From Dehalococcoidia bacterium (GTDB lineage: Bacteria; Chloroflexota; Dehalococcoidia; Lucifugimonadales; Australimonadaceae), in contig JAKUPZ010000001.1 in the NCBI GenBank assembly GCA_022449765.1, forward strand, positions 1 to 64,000: DNA of 64,000 bases. Reading direction: 5' to 3'. The position numbers and the translations under genes were made by a program. Of the stretch, positions 19,683 through 28,931 are shown piece by piece; position 1 is the stretch's first letter, and each line of letters begins with the position of its first letter. The notes under the pieces are model-generated. The model did no database searches and was not told the origin of the DNA. It saw nothing but the letters and a program-made list of their open reading frames with translations.

Positions 19683-21941
19683 TTATCGATAGCGATCGGG
19701 AAGGTAAATTACCTCCCGGGCTTTGCCAGGCTCGCTCGTGGAAGCTACGATGCCTTGTTGTTCTAATTGATCCATTAATCGGGCGGCACGAGGGTAGCCA
19801 ACCCTAAGCTTACGTTGAATTAGAGATGTAGATAATTGCTTATCATTTGCAGCTAATTTCATTACACGATCGTATAATGAATCGTTCTCATCAAAATCTG
19901 GATCACTACTGCTTTCTGCTTGAGCGACTTCTGCTTCCCTAGCGAGTTCTTCTAATGGAATTTCAGGTACGTTTATGTTGGTAGGTTGCTCACGCCAGTG
20001 CTCACTCAAAAGCTCAGATTCTTTTTCTGAGATAAAAACACCTTGGATCCTTCGAGCTTTAGGTGAATCAGCAGAAAGAAAAAGCATGTCCCCTCTACCT
20101 AATAGTCTCTCTGCTCCTGCTGTATCCAAAATGGTTCTAGAATCAACTTGTGATGCTACTGCGAAAGAAATCCTACTGGGGAAATTAGCCTTGATGAGTC
20201 CAGTAACTACATCAACTGAAGGTCGTTGAGTGGCGACAATTAAATGAATTCCCGTTGCTCTACCTAGCTGTGCTAGTCGGCAAATTGATTGCTCGACTTC
20301 AAACGAGGCAGTCATCATTAAATCAGCAAGTTCATCTATGCATATAACAAAATAAGGGAGATTTTCTTCCCGCCTTTCACTACTGTTATAAGATTGGATA
20401 TTTCTTACTCCTGCCTGCTCAAGCAATTTATACCTGCGCAGCATCTCGTGGATTGCTCCTCTCAGGAGTCGAACAACACGATCCGCATCTACTACAACAG
20501 GCGTTACTAAGTGAGGAATCCCGTTATACGGAGTTAGTTCTACACGTTTAGGATCAACAAGCAGCATACGAACTTTTTCGGGTGATTGGTGAGTGATAAG
20601 CGAAGAGATAATAGTATTTATGCAAACGCTTTTACCGCTACCAGTTGCACCTGCAATTAATAGGTGTGGCATCTTTAGCAAATCAATCGTGATAGGCTCT
20701 CCGGCTGATGCAAGTCCAAGGGCAACTGGTAGTGAATCTGAATGGATCTTTTCTTGGTATTCCTTTGATTCCATAACTGTGCGAATTGTTACCAGCGTGG
20801 AGTCTTTGTTCGGAACTTCAACCCCTACTACCGATTCACCAGGCACTGGAGCCTCTATTCGCAAGCTAGGCGCAGCAAGAGCTAATGCTAAATCTTTTTC
20901 TCTTGCAATAATGCTATCGACTTTTACCCGATTTCGCGCCTGTGCTTTGATATCTTCTTGCAAATTTTGAGAGGGATTTTGGTCTCTGGTATTTCTTGGT
21001 TTTCTATTCCAACCTGGTACAAGCCCGAACATCGTGACACTGGGACCAGGTCGGATTTCAGCTACACTAACTTCTACACCATGCTCAGCAAGAGTTTCTT
21101 CAATTAAGGCTGCGGTGGATTGATGCGAGCCTGAAACAGATGCAGCAGAAATAGAAGGGGAAAGCAATGAAAGCGGAGGGAGCTTTGTAATAGACGGTTT
21201 ATGTTTGCGTTTTGCCGTAGTAATTAGCTCTTGGTCTATTCCGAGAGCAGTGGCTTCAGATGCCAATGGGCCAGAGTCCGGAACAGACGAGGCGTATAAT
21301 TCGTCAATGTCTTCAATCCAGTCTTCCTCTTGTTCAGTTGCTTCCAACATTAAATATTCACGCTTAGGATTGGAAGCGAAATGCTCTTGCATTTGGCGGC
21401 CTAAAGGATTACGAGCATTACTGAATTTATTTCGCCCCATTTTGAACGAATGGTTAAAAAGCCTAGATGAGCGCTTTGCAAGACTTAATAAAGTTTTTGT
21501 TGAAGTTCTTGGGAATATGAAATATATGCCAGCAATAAGAGGAAGGCTTGTGCGCAGAAGACCTAGGATTCCTTCGCTTCCACGGATATTAATACCTACA
21601 TTTCCTCCAAGAACATGATTTCCAATAATTGGTAAATCTGCTTGAAAATAAGACATTAAAGAAAATGAGCTGGAAGTTAAAATACCGAAGCCAATGACGT
21701 AACGCCATTTTTTAAATATTCCTAGGAAACTATTTGCCAACAACCAAAGAACCCATACAAACCAGATACTTAGAGGTATGATTCCCACCCCGAGGGAAAA
21801 TAATATTTCTTGTGCTCCAGACTCCAAGGGCTTAATCAGCCAGCTTGGCTGGAGAATATATATGGACGTTAGAGCCAGCCCTGCTACAAAAGCAAAGGTA
21901 AGCCCATATCGTGTTGTCACCAGCCATTTAAATATTTTCAC
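19683..21941 (-). CDS. ftsK: DNA translocase FtsK/SpoIIIE
   Basis: FtsK pumps DNA through the division septum and coordinates chromosome-dimer resolution. The 752-residue protein starts from GTG. It has four N-terminal membrane helices in residues 1-165, then a short linker. The motor domain has Walker A GATGSGKSVCIN and a Walker B in FVICIDELADLM. The segment LLVDPKRVELTPYNGIPHLV follows, and GRATGIHLIVATQRPSVDV is also present. A winged-helix gamma domain (about 690-750, starting LSTSLIQRKLRVGY) reads orientation sequences. The linker is short compared with enteric FtsK. It is downstream of rnj on the same strand. Confidence 0.97.
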   Translation of the reverse strand: MKIFKWLVTTRYGLTFAFVAGLALTSIYILQPSWLIKPLESGAQEILFSLGVGIIPLSIWFVWVLWLLANSFLGIFKKWRYVIGFGILTSSSFSLMSYFQADLPIIGNHVLGGNVGINIRGSEGILGLLRTSLPLIAGIYFIFPRTSTKTLLSLAKRSSRLFNHSFKMGRNKFSNARNPLGRQMQEHFASNPKREYLMLEATEQEEDWIEDIDELYASSVPDSGPLASEATALGIDQELITTAKRKHKPSITKLPPLSLLSPSISAASVSGSHQSTAALIEETLAEHGVEVSVAEIRPGPSVTMFGLVPGWNRKPRNTRDQNPSQNLQEDIKAQARNRVKVDSIIAREKDLALALAAPSLRIEAPVPGESVVGVEVPNKDSTLVTIRTVMESKEYQEKIHSDSLPVALGLASAGEPITIDLLKMPHLLIAGATGSGKSVCINTIISSLITHQSPEKVRMLLVDPKRVELTPYNGIPHLVTPVVVDADRVVRLLRGAIHEMLRRYKLLEQAGVRNIQSYNSSERREENLPYFVICIDELADLMMTASFEVEQSICRLAQLGRATGIHLIVATQRPSVDVVTGLIKANFPSRISFAVASQVDSRTILDTAGAERLLGRGDMLFLSADSPKARRIQGVFISEKESELLSEHWREQPTNINVPEIPLEELAREAEVAQAESSSDPDFDENDSLYDRVMKLAANDKQLSTSLIQRKLRVGYPRAARLMDQLEQQGIVASTSEPGKAREVIYLPDRYR

Positions 21942-22005
21942 GTATAAACGATATCTTAAATTGAGCTAAATTTAATAGGGTTTGAACTCTTGTTTTAGAA
22001 GGCTG

Positions 22006-23664
22006 TTAATGCTTAATTAAGGTAGTGACTATCATCGGGCGTTTTTTTGTTTCTTTGCTAAAGAAAGGCTTCAGTACTTCAGCAAAGATACGGTTGAGGC
22101 TTGCTTCGTCATGGTCTTCCAAATTGACGGATTTTATAGATTCAATGAGAAGATCCTTCGCGGTTTCTATTACTTTATTACTACCGTCGTCTATGTCAAC
22201 AAAACCTTTGGAAACTATTTCGATACCTGGGGCGAAGCTATTTTCTGCGAAGGAAGTTACTACTACTAGGACAATCCCATTTCTTCCTAAAGTGCGCCTG
22301 TTTTGAATGATATTTGCGGGCAGATCCCACATTTGAAGGCCGTCAATCACGATATCGCCAGCGGGGATTTTTTCGAGTAATTTTGCACTATTAGCATCAA
22401 TCCCGAGTACATCTCCATCTTGAAGGACAAAAATATTTTGTTGAATTACGCCTACTTCTTTTGCGAGTTCACTGTGTGCTACTAGCATCCTATATTCCCC
22501 ATGTATTGGGATGAAATATTTAGGAGTAAGAAGCCTTAGCATCAGTTTTAGTTCTTCTTGGCTTGCATGTCCAGGAACATGAACTCCCGGTATATTTCTG
22601 CGTGTAATGACTTTTGCGCCTTGCTTAGTAAGGCCATCAATTACTGATGCAACGGCTACTTCATTTCCAGGTATAGGTGATGCAGAAATAATAACTGTGT
22701 CTCCTTCAGAAATGGAGATCTCCCGATGGCGCCGGTTTGCGATTCTAGTCAAAACGGACATTGGCTCTCCTTGGGCACCAGTCAACACAATTAATTGAGA
22801 TTCATTTTGAAGAGAATTCAGTTGTTCTAATGGAATGATGGTTTGTGAATGAGCCTTCAGGTAACCTCTTTCAAGAGACATTGTCATATTGTTAACCATT
22901 GAACGGCCTAACAAAGACACTTTGCGGTTGTGCCTTATTGCAACGTCGACGACTTGCTGAACCCGAGCTATCAATGATGCAAAAGTGGCGACCAAAACTC
23001 TTCCTGTAGCTTTTCCGATAACCCAATCGAGCGTTTCTGTTACGGTTTTTTCTGATGGCGTGTAGCCAGGAACCTCAGCATATGTTGAATCAGAAAGTAG
23101 GAGTAATACGCCCTCTTTTCCTATTTCTCCCAATCGTTGGAGATCGGCGGCTCTGTTATCAATAGGCGTATGATCGATTTTGAAGTCTCCAGTATGAACG
23201 ATTGTTCCTAAGGGGGTTTTGATGATCACGCCACAAGCATCCGGGATGCTATGGCTCACTTGAAAGTATTCTATGGACAATTTACCTAGCTTTATACGCT
23301 CACCTGTCTTGATCTCTTTGATTACAGATTTACTGATACTAGGGTGTTCATTTAACTTCGTTTTAATGAGGTCGCATGCAAGGGGTGGGCCATACACGGG
23401 AGCATTAATTTTCCGTAATAGGTAAGGTAGTCCACCGATATGATCCTCGTGTCCATGGGTAATTAAAATACCTTTTATACGAGCTTTATTCTCCTCAAGA
23501 TAATTTGTATTGGGAAGAAGAAGATCTACACCAGGCATGTTGTCTTTAGGAAACATGAGGCCAGCATCCACGACTACAATATCTTTATCGTAGTCAATGC
23601 ATAGCATGTTCTTTCCAATTTCTCCAAGCCCTCCTAAAGGGATGATTTTTATTTCTTTAGACAT
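22006..23664 (-). CDS. rnj: Ribonuclease J
   Basis: RNase J is a metallo-beta-lactamase/beta-CASP nuclease with 5'-exonuclease and endonuclease activity in mRNA decay and rRNA maturation. The 552-residue protein has the metal motif HGHEDHIGG near residues 70-78, VHTGDFKID, SDSTYAEVPG and the beta-CASP end IPIHGEYRML. Its ATG overlaps the udg stop by one base (TGATG). RNase J is the expected processing enzyme in bacteria without RNase E, which matters for the split rRNA genes here. Confidence 0.96.
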   Translation of the reverse strand: MSKEIKIIPLGGLGEIGKNMLCIDYDKDIVVVDAGLMFPKDNMPGVDLLLPNTNYLEENKARIKGILITHGHEDHIGGLPYLLRKINAPVYGPPLACDLIKTKLNEHPSISKSVIKEIKTGERIKLGKLSIEYFQVSHSIPDACGVIIKTPLGTIVHTGDFKIDHTPIDNRAADLQRLGEIGKEGVLLLLSDSTYAEVPGYTPSEKTVTETLDWVIGKATGRVLVATFASLIARVQQVVDVAIRHNRKVSLLGRSMVNNMTMSLERGYLKAHSQTIIPLEQLNSLQNESQLIVLTGAQGEPMSVLTRIANRRHREISISEGDTVIISASPIPGNEVAVASVIDGLTKQGAKVITRRNIPGVHVPGHASQEELKLMLRLLTPKYFIPIHGEYRMLVAHSELAKEVGVIQQNIFVLQDGDVLGIDANSAKLLEKIPAGDIVIDGLQMWDLPANIIQNRRTLGRNGIVLVVVTSFAENSFAPGIEIVSKGFVDIDDGSNKVIETAKDLLIESIKSVNLEDHDEASLNRIFAEVLKPFFSKETKKRPMIVTTLIKH

Positions 23665-24308
23665 CAGAGCATTCTCATTTGACTAGGAGTTTTGTCGGAT
23701 GAAGGATAAGGGTCTTTAGATACCTCGGGTGTTGATCTAGTCGTTGGACGATTATTAAAACTTAGAGTAACTAGTAGCTCTCCGAGCTTTAGGAAATCAG
23801 CTTGGATTGCTTCTCTTAATTTTCCGTTATGCAAGGCCGCTGCGGGATGATACAGAGGAAATAAAGTTAAATTTCCTATCTGCCGTGGCTGAGCACGAAT
23901 TTTACTAATGGGTTCATTCGGGAACCAATGAGAAGCAGCATGGCGCCCCAACGGGACAATTACGTATGGGTTAAGCATATTTATCTGCCGGTCTAAATAG
24001 CTAGAACATGCTTCTTTCTCATCTGGAAACGGATCACGATTGTTTGGAGGTCTGCACTTGACTATGTTGGTGATAAAAACAGCACTTCGGTCAAGTTGAA
24101 TTAACTTAAGCATTCTATCCAATATCTGCCCTGCAGCACCAACAAAAGGAATTCCTTGCCGATCTTCATTGGCACCTGGAGCTTCGCCTACAAATAAAAT
24201 CTTTGCATCTACGGATCCATGGCCTGGGACGGCTAAAGTACGCGTTTTTGCGAGTGCACAAAGCTGGCAGGCTCGTATTTCATCTGAACATGTATTGATA
24301 TCAGACAT
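23664..24308 (-). CDS. Type-4 uracil-DNA glycosylase (4Fe-4S)
   Basis: This enzyme removes uracil from DNA as the first step of base-excision repair. The 214-residue protein has the family-4 motif VGEAPGANEDRQGIPFVG-like segment, the second motif YHPAAALHN, and four Cys (CQLC near the start, KCRPP and EAC in the middle) that hold the 4Fe-4S cluster. About 30 residues after the core are polar and probably disordered. It lies between acpP and rnj in a compact operon. Endonuclease IV, which acts on the resulting abasic site, is at 45.9 kb. Confidence 0.94.
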   Translation of the reverse strand: MSDINTCSDEIRACQLCALAKTRTLAVPGHGSVDAKILFVGEAPGANEDRQGIPFVGAAGQILDRMLKLIQLDRSAVFITNIVKCRPPNNRDPFPDEKEACSSYLDRQINMLNPYVIVPLGRHAASHWFPNEPISKIRAQPRQIGNLTLFPLYHPAAALHNGKLREAIQADFLKLGELLVTLSFNNRPTTRSTPEVSKDPYPSSDKTPSQMRML

Positions 24309-24319
24309 TTGTTCAGAAA

Positions 24320-24577
24320 TTAATCAGACACCCCTTGTGCCTTTATAAAGTCCACTGCATCTTGAATAGTTCGAATTTTTTCAGCATCTTCATCCGATAT
24401 TTTTACTTGCTTATCATCTGTAGAGAATTCTTCCTCGAATCCCATTATTAATTCGACTAGATCTAATGAGTCCGCATTAAGATCATCAACAAAGGATGCC
24501 TCTGGCTGCACGGTATCGCCGTCAGATCCTAACCTATCAACAACAACATCCTTTACTCGATCAAAAACTGTAGCCAT
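24320..24577 (-). CDS. acpP: Acyl carrier protein
   Basis: ACP carries growing acyl chains in fatty-acid synthesis on a phosphopantetheine arm. The 85-residue acidic protein has the attachment motif [10 protein letters not shown] with the modified Ser in DSL at about residue 37. A GAGGA ribosome site precedes the ATG. In many bacteria acpP follows fabD and fabG; here nusB lies between fabD and acpP, and no fabG or fabF is in the window. Confidence 0.97.
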   Translation of the reverse strand: MATVFDRVKDVVVDRLGSDGDTVQPEASFVDDLNADSLDLVELIMGFEEEFSTDDKQVKISDEDAEKIRTIQDAVDFIKAQGVSD

Positions 24578-24623
24578 ATATTAATCCTCGCTTACCTTAT
24601 TACGTATATTACCTAAGTTAATA

Positions 24624-25097
24624 TCATTTCAAAACTTTATTATGCCTTAAGTTAGTAATGATTTCATTTGAGCTATCTAACAAAGAACCAAGCACTCCGT
24701 TAACAAATTTCCCTGAATTTTCACTCCCGAAATCCTTTGCAATTTCAATAGCTTCATTGATAACTACTTTGATCGGGATTGTCGAGCCCTGTTGCAGTTC
24801 AAATATGGCCATTCGTAGAACATTCCTATCAATTGCTGAGATTTGACTTATAGGCCATGTAGGAGCTAGCGACTGGATTATTTCGTCAAGGGATGTTTTT
24901 TGATTAAGTACACCTTCGATTTTTTCCCTAGCTAATGCATTAATTTTGGAAGAAGTTTTCCCTTTTGGAGAATGAGACTCCAGGGCAAAAGCCCAATCGT
25001 GCATTGTTAAATCACATTCATATAGAACTTTTAGGGCGAGTAACCGCACTTTTCGCTGTGGGGTTTTTTTAATCGGGGTTTTTGTAGGCTGAATCAC
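24624..25097 (-). CDS. nusB: Transcription antitermination factor NusB
   Basis: NusB, with NusE, binds boxA RNA and keeps RNA polymerase processive on rRNA operons. The 157-residue all-helical protein starts with a basic segment and [13 protein letters not shown]. It continues to [24 protein letters not shown] and [27 protein letters not shown]-like segments, which are the family core. It sits between fabD and acpP in the rpmF operon. Confidence 0.95.
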   Translation of the reverse strand: MIQPTKTPIKKTPQRKVRLLALKVLYECDLTMHDWAFALESHSPKGKTSSKINALAREKIEGVLNQKTSLDEIIQSLAPTWPISQISAIDRNVLRMAIFELQQGSTIPIKVVINEAIEIAKDFGSENSGKFVNGVLGSLLDSSNEIITNLRHNKVLK

Positions 25098-25121
25098 AGG
25101 TCTATTCCAGTATCTAAATAT

Positions 25122-26033
25122 TCAAGGTAGATCATCTAGCACGGCGTAACTCGCCATTGATATGGCACGAGCTTCTGGTGCAATTCTTTTCGCCAATCCA
25201 CTTAATACGCCACCAGGCCCAAATTCAATGTAGGTGCTTACTTTTTCATTAATCAATGTGTGCATGGATTGGAGCCAATAGACGCACCCGCATAACTGTT
25301 GCTTTAATTCTGCGCGTATTTGTTCAGGCTCTGTAATGGGATCGCCTGTCGTATTTGCGATTATTGGAGAGATCGGGGTATTTATACGAATTCTTTCCAG
25401 TTCTATTTCCATTGGTTCTTGCGCTGGGCGCATTACTTCAGTATGGAACGCTCCTGCAACGTCTAAATTTATGGCCCGCCTTGCGCCTAAGGATTTTGCT
25501 CTTTCAATAGCTTGCTCTAATCCATCTAGTGGTCCGCCAATTACGATCTGTTGCGCAGAATTGACGTTTGCTACTTGTGCAGTTGTTCCTAGGCAAGCCT
25601 CAAGTGAACCTTCGTAATCTAAACCTATGAGGGCTGCCATAGAGCTTGGTTGAGCTTCGCAAGCTAATTGCATTAACATTCCACGTTTTCTTACCAGTTG
25701 CAAACCGTCAGCAAAGGATAGTGCATTGGATGCAACCAATGCAGTGTATTCACCAACACTATGGCCTGCATAATAATTAGCAGTGGCTAGGTCTTTAACT
25801 TCCTGAGCTGCACGCAGCATTGCAATACTTACGCAAAGTATTGCAGGTTGTGCATTTTCAGAACGTGTTAACTCGGCGGAAGGACCTTGAAAAATAAGCT
25901 TAGATAATGAGGTCTTTAATACGGAGTCTGCCTCTTCAAAGACAAGTTTTGCAGCATTAGAATTAGCAAAAAGATCACTACCCATACCTACCGCTTGAGA
26001 ACCTTGTCCAGGGAAAAGGAAAGATGTTGTCAT
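25122..26033 (-). CDS. fabD: Malonyl-CoA:ACP transacylase
   Basis: FabD moves malonyl groups from CoA to ACP to feed fatty-acid elongation. The 303-residue protein starts FLFPGQGSQAVGMG. It has the nucleophile motif GHSVGEY with Ser at about 94, and the conserved His in AGAFHTEVM near residue 206. It ends with EFGPGGVLSGL. It lies directly after rpmF, 7 bp downstream, and shares the operon with acpP. Confidence 0.96.
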   Translation of the reverse strand: MTTSFLFPGQGSQAVGMGSDLFANSNAAKLVFEEADSVLKTSLSKLIFQGPSAELTRSENAQPAILCVSIAMLRAAQEVKDLATANYYAGHSVGEYTALVASNALSFADGLQLVRKRGMLMQLACEAQPSSMAALIGLDYEGSLEACLGTTAQVANVNSAQQIVIGGPLDGLEQAIERAKSLGARRAINLDVAGAFHTEVMRPAQEPMEIELERIRINTPISPIIANTTGDPITEPEQIRAELKQQLCGCVYWLQSMHTLINEKVSTYIEFGPGGVLSGLAKRIAPEARAISMASYAVLDDLP

Positions 26034-26040
26034 AAATGCG

Positions 26041-26232
26041 CTATTGAAGCTCAGCTTCTACTTTCAGGATATCCCTACCTCGGTAGTACCCGCACGATGG
26101 GCATGCATGATGCGGCTTCATAGGTTGATGACAACGCTGGCATTCGACTAAGCTTCCAAGCTTGATATTTTGATGCGCCCTATTTGTCCCTACTCTGGAT
26201 TTGGATCTTTTGCGTTTAGGTAATGGTGCCAT
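26041..26232 (-). CDS. rpmF: 50S ribosomal protein L32
   Basis: L32 is a small zinc-ribbon protein of the large subunit. The 63-residue protein begins MAPLPKRKRSKSRVGTNRAH and keeps two CxxC pairs (CQRC and CPSC), so it is the zinc-binding form. It overlaps the end of the DUF177 gene by 17 bp. DUF177-rpmF is a widely conserved pair leading into fatty-acid genes. Confidence 0.97.
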   Translation of the reverse strand: MAPLPKRKRSKSRVGTNRAHQNIKLGSLVECQRCHQPMKPHHACPSCGYYRGRDILKVEAELQ

Positions 26233-26767
26233 TAGTATTCAGTAACTCCCGTAGTTTTGCCCAGCGTTGGTCTTGGTATGGTTCGCAAGAACAGCTTGAT
26301 ACATTTAAATCTATTCCACATTCAGTACATATCCCTTTACAGTCTACTCTACATAAGGGCGCAATTGGCATTGTAGACAATCGGTATTGACGTAATGCCT
26401 CACTCAAATCTAATACATGGTGCGCGTCGATACTGTAAGTATCCTGGTTGATTTCGGTGTCAGCATATCGCAACTTGGCGCCAGAATTTATATCGACACT
26501 TGGTAAAAACTCGTCATCGATAGCGATCTTGTTTAATGAAGAGTAATGAACTAAGCATCGACTACATTCTAGAGATATATATATTTCTACTATTCCTGAT
26601 ACCCAGACACCTCGGTCGGTTCGAGTCAGTAGTACTTCGCCATCGATTTTTGATGCGCTATCTTCGTCCTCAAGATCGAGGATAGCTTGATCTAATCCGA
26701 ATTTTTTGACAGAGCCAACATTAGTTTTAAGCAGCTGCGAAACATTAATTTGGAAGTCTAATTCCAT
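26216..26767 (-). CDS. DUF177 (YceD-like) protein
   Basis: YceD-family proteins precede rpmF in most bacteria and are linked in other organisms to 23S rRNA accumulation. The 183-residue protein has the family core RTDRGVWVSGIVEIYISLECSR-type beta segment with CSRCL. It also has a C-terminal Cys cluster CRVDCKGICTECGIDL that probably binds zinc. A TATAAT box and an AAGGTG ribosome site lie just upstream, so it is probably the first gene of the operon. Confidence 0.92.
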   Translation of the reverse strand: MELDFQINVSQLLKTNVGSVKKFGLDQAILDLEDEDSASKIDGEVLLTRTDRGVWVSGIVEIYISLECSRCLVHYSSLNKIAIDDEFLPSVDINSGAKLRYADTEINQDTYSIDAHHVLDLSEALRQYRLSTMPIAPLCRVDCKGICTECGIDLNVSSCSCEPYQDQRWAKLRELLNTNGTIT

Positions 26768-26790
26768 ATTGCACCTTGAACAACCAAGGG

Positions 26791-26819
26791 ATTATACCTC
26801 AATTTTCAGTCTATAGAAA
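26791..26819 (-). promoter_or_regulatory. Promoter of the DUF177-rpmF-fabD operon
   Basis: A perfect TATAAT (26796-26791 on the minus strand) has a weak TTTCTA box 17 bp upstream. Transcription would start about 17 nt before the ATG. A small CCTTG/CAAGG dyad spans the leader. Confidence 0.55.
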
Positions 26820-27239
26820 TTATGTATGATCTGGTATATGAACTTTACTTCCGGTAATTTCTGCCACTCTAGCAATTATTTCCTCCGAACGAGAACCTGG
26901 GCTAAATATAGCGGCAACTCCCATCTCAAGTAGCATAGTGCGATCGTGAGAGGGAATGATTCCTCCTGCTATTACAGGGACGTGTTCTAAGCCGAGAGAT
27001 TGAAGGCAGTTGATTACCTCAGGTATCAATTCCATATGAGCGCCAGACAATATACTTATACCCACCACGTCCACTTGCTTATCCTTTGCAAGTTGAGCGA
27101 TTTCAATCGGTGTTTTCCTTATGCCGGTGAAAAATACCTCAAAGCCAGCATCTTCCAGTAGTCGCACGACCATCTTTGCACCTCTGTCGTGCCCATCCAG
27201 TCCTGGCTTTCCTATTAGGATTTTGCTTGGTTCATTCAT
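26820..27239 (-). CDS. Methylmalonyl-CoA mutase, B12-binding subunit
   Basis: This stand-alone cobalamin-binding subunit pairs with a separate catalytic subunit to interconvert methylmalonyl-CoA and succinyl-CoA. The 139-residue protein has the base-off motif GLDGHDRGAK (DxHxxG). It continues with VVGISILSGAHMELI and IIPSHDRTMLLEMGV, the Rossmann-like B12 domain. It overlaps the epimerase by 8 bp. The large subunit is not in the window, so the split gene form is inferred from this subunit alone. Confidence 0.92.
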   Translation of the reverse strand: MNEPSKILIGKPGLDGHDRGAKMVVRLLEDAGFEVFFTGIRKTPIEIAQLAKDKQVDVVGISILSGAHMELIPEVINCLQSLGLEHVPVIAGGIIPSHDRTMLLEMGVAAIFSPGSRSEEIIARVAEITGSKVHIPDHT

Positions 27240-27669
27240 TGTGGGATTGGTTAAATGGTGTTACCAGTTCGATTAATATTCCGTGAGTATCAGTAGGATT
27301 TGTAAACGCTATTCGACCAGTGAATCCTTCTCTAGGGCCGGTGATAATTGAAATACCTAATTTTTGTAGCTCCGAAACCTTTGTGTCTACGTTGCCGACA
27401 GTAAATGCCATATGGTGGATTCCTTCTCCATGGGTTTCTAAAAATTTGGCAATTACCGATGTTGCATTAAGTGGCTCCAACAACTCTATGTGAGTTTCTC
27501 CTTGTTCGATGAATGCTCCTCGTACTGCATGCTCATGATTGACTAAGATTGAAGCTTCAGGGGAGTCAAAAAGTTCGTAAAATTGCTCGAGTGATTTTTC
27601 TATATTCATTACGGCAATCCCAATATGGTTTAATTCCCCTACGCGTGTATCACTACTTGATAAAGTCAT
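27232..27669 (-). CDS. mce: Methylmalonyl-CoA epimerase
   Basis: The enzyme interconverts the 2R and 2S forms of methylmalonyl-CoA so the mutase can use it. The 145-residue vicinal-oxygen-chelate protein starts NHIGIAVMNIEKSLEQFY. It carries metal ligands in THIELLEP, GIHHMAF and LIELVTP. With the overlapping B12 subunit it forms the propionyl-CoA to succinyl-CoA route; an acyl-CoA dehydrogenase lies 24 bp upstream. Confidence 0.94.
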   Translation of the reverse strand: MTLSSSDTRVGELNHIGIAVMNIEKSLEQFYELFDSPEASILVNHEHAVRGAFIEQGETHIELLEPLNATSVIAKFLETHGEGIHHMAFTVGNVDTKVSELQKLGISIITGPREGFTGRIAFTNPTDTHGILIELVTPFNQSHNE

Positions 27670-27693
27670 TATGGTTTTCCCTGGTTGTAGAAT

Positions 27694-28851
27694 TTAATCG
27701 ACGGCATATTCTTTCAATAAGCTACGTGCTATTACAATTCGTTGAATCTCAGATGTCCCTTCGTAGATCTCACTTATCCTTTGGTCACGATACATTCTTT
27801 CGATAGGGTTTTCTTTGAAAAACCCATAGCCTCCGAAGATTTGTAAAGCTTTATCCACGCAGTAATGAGCGGCTTCAGAAGCATAAACCTTTGCCATTGC
27901 TGATTCTCGGTTGTGCGAAAGGCCGTTATCTTTAAGCTGAGCTGCTCTTCGAGTTAGTAGCCTAGCCGCTTCAATTTGTGTATGCATGTCGGCAAGCATA
28001 AATTGAAGCGCTTGACGCTCTTTAAGTTTTTCCCCAAAGGTTTCTCTTTGTTGGGTGTATTTTATGGCGGCTTCAAACGCTCCTTGTGCTATACCAACTG
28101 ATTGACTGGAAAGTGATATGCGGGAGGAATCTAGCACGGTCATCGCAATTTTGAACCCTTCCCCCTCTTCGCCGAGCCTATTTGAAAGAGGAACCTCCAC
28201 GTTATTAAAGTTAATTTCAGCTGTACCCGAGCCTCTAATTCCCAGTTTTCCGTGCATGGGCTTCATGGTAATTCCGTTCGCATTTGAATCGACTACAAAT
28301 GCTGTGGTTCCTTTGTGACCAGCGGCTCTATCAGTGGCAACAAAAATTACTATTACTCCTGATTCTTCTGCGTTGGTAATGAAAATTTTAGAACCGTTCA
28401 GGATATAGCTATCAGCATCTTGCCGTACTGCAGTAGTTTGCATATCTGCTGCGTCACTTCCTGAACTAGGCTCACTTAATGCCCATGCCACTATGCTATT
28501 CCCAGCGTTTGCTTCAGGTAAGAATCTTGAAGACTGTTCGGCATTGGCGAATTTGTCGATAGTGGAAACACCTAAAGATAAGTGAGCTAAAAGAGTTGTA
28601 CTTGTTGACATGCATACGCGTGCGATTTCTTCACTGGCAATTGCAAGCTCAGCGTAGGGAGCGCCTGAACCTCCATACTCGGGACGAGAGGTCATGCCCA
28701 TGAGTCCCATTTTTTTCATGGCTTCAACGCTTGCCCAGGGGAATTCTTCGTTCTCGTCCCATCGTGCCGCGTTTGGAGCAATCTCGCTGTCTGCGAATTC
28801 CCTCATGCTTTTTGAAAGTAATTTTTCGTCTTCGCTGTATAACGCTTCCAT
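27694..28851 (-). CDS. Acyl-CoA dehydrogenase
   Basis: This FAD enzyme introduces the alpha-beta double bond into acyl-CoA esters and hands electrons to ETF. The 385-residue protein has the standard order: N-terminal helices, GGSGAPYAELAIASEEIARV, flavin-contact WALSEPSSGSDAA, FITNAE, and the C-terminal IYEGTSEIQRIVIAR with the catalytic Glu. Its chain specificity cannot be read by eye; the order with mce and the mutase subunit suggests short or branched chains. An AAAGGAA site precedes the ATG. Confidence 0.95.
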   Translation of the reverse strand: MEALYSEDEKLLSKSMREFADSEIAPNAARWDENEEFPWASVEAMKKMGLMGMTSRPEYGGSGAPYAELAIASEEIARVCMSTSTTLLAHLSLGVSTIDKFANAEQSSRFLPEANAGNSIVAWALSEPSSGSDAADMQTTAVRQDADSYILNGSKIFITNAEESGVIVIFVATDRAAGHKGTTAFVVDSNANGITMKPMHGKLGIRGSGTAEINFNNVEVPLSNRLGEEGEGFKIAMTVLDSSRISLSSQSVGIAQGAFEAAIKYTQQRETFGEKLKERQALQFMLADMHTQIEAARLLTRRAAQLKDNGLSHNRESAMAKVYASEAAHYCVDKALQIFGGYGFFKENPIERMYRDQRISEIYEGTSEIQRIVIARSLLKEYAVD

Positions 28852-28897
28852 AATTTCCTTTTGTACCCCAGAGTCACTGTTTATAGTACATAATTGA

Positions 28898-28924
28898 ATT
28901 ATACCAATTGGACGAAAGGGTCAA
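28898..28924 (-). promoter_or_regulatory. Possible promoter of the acyl-CoA dehydrogenase operon
   Basis: On the minus strand TTGACC (28924-28919) and TATAAT (28903-28898) are separated by 15 bp, slightly short. The boxes lie within the leader of the divergent rsmI gene, so the two genes may interfere. Confidence 0.45.
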
Positions 28925-28931
28925 CTTAATT

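Noticed and set aside
20593-21618. Plus-strand frames of 125 and 137 codons
   Set aside because: They are shadows of ftsK, which has full domain support on the other strand.
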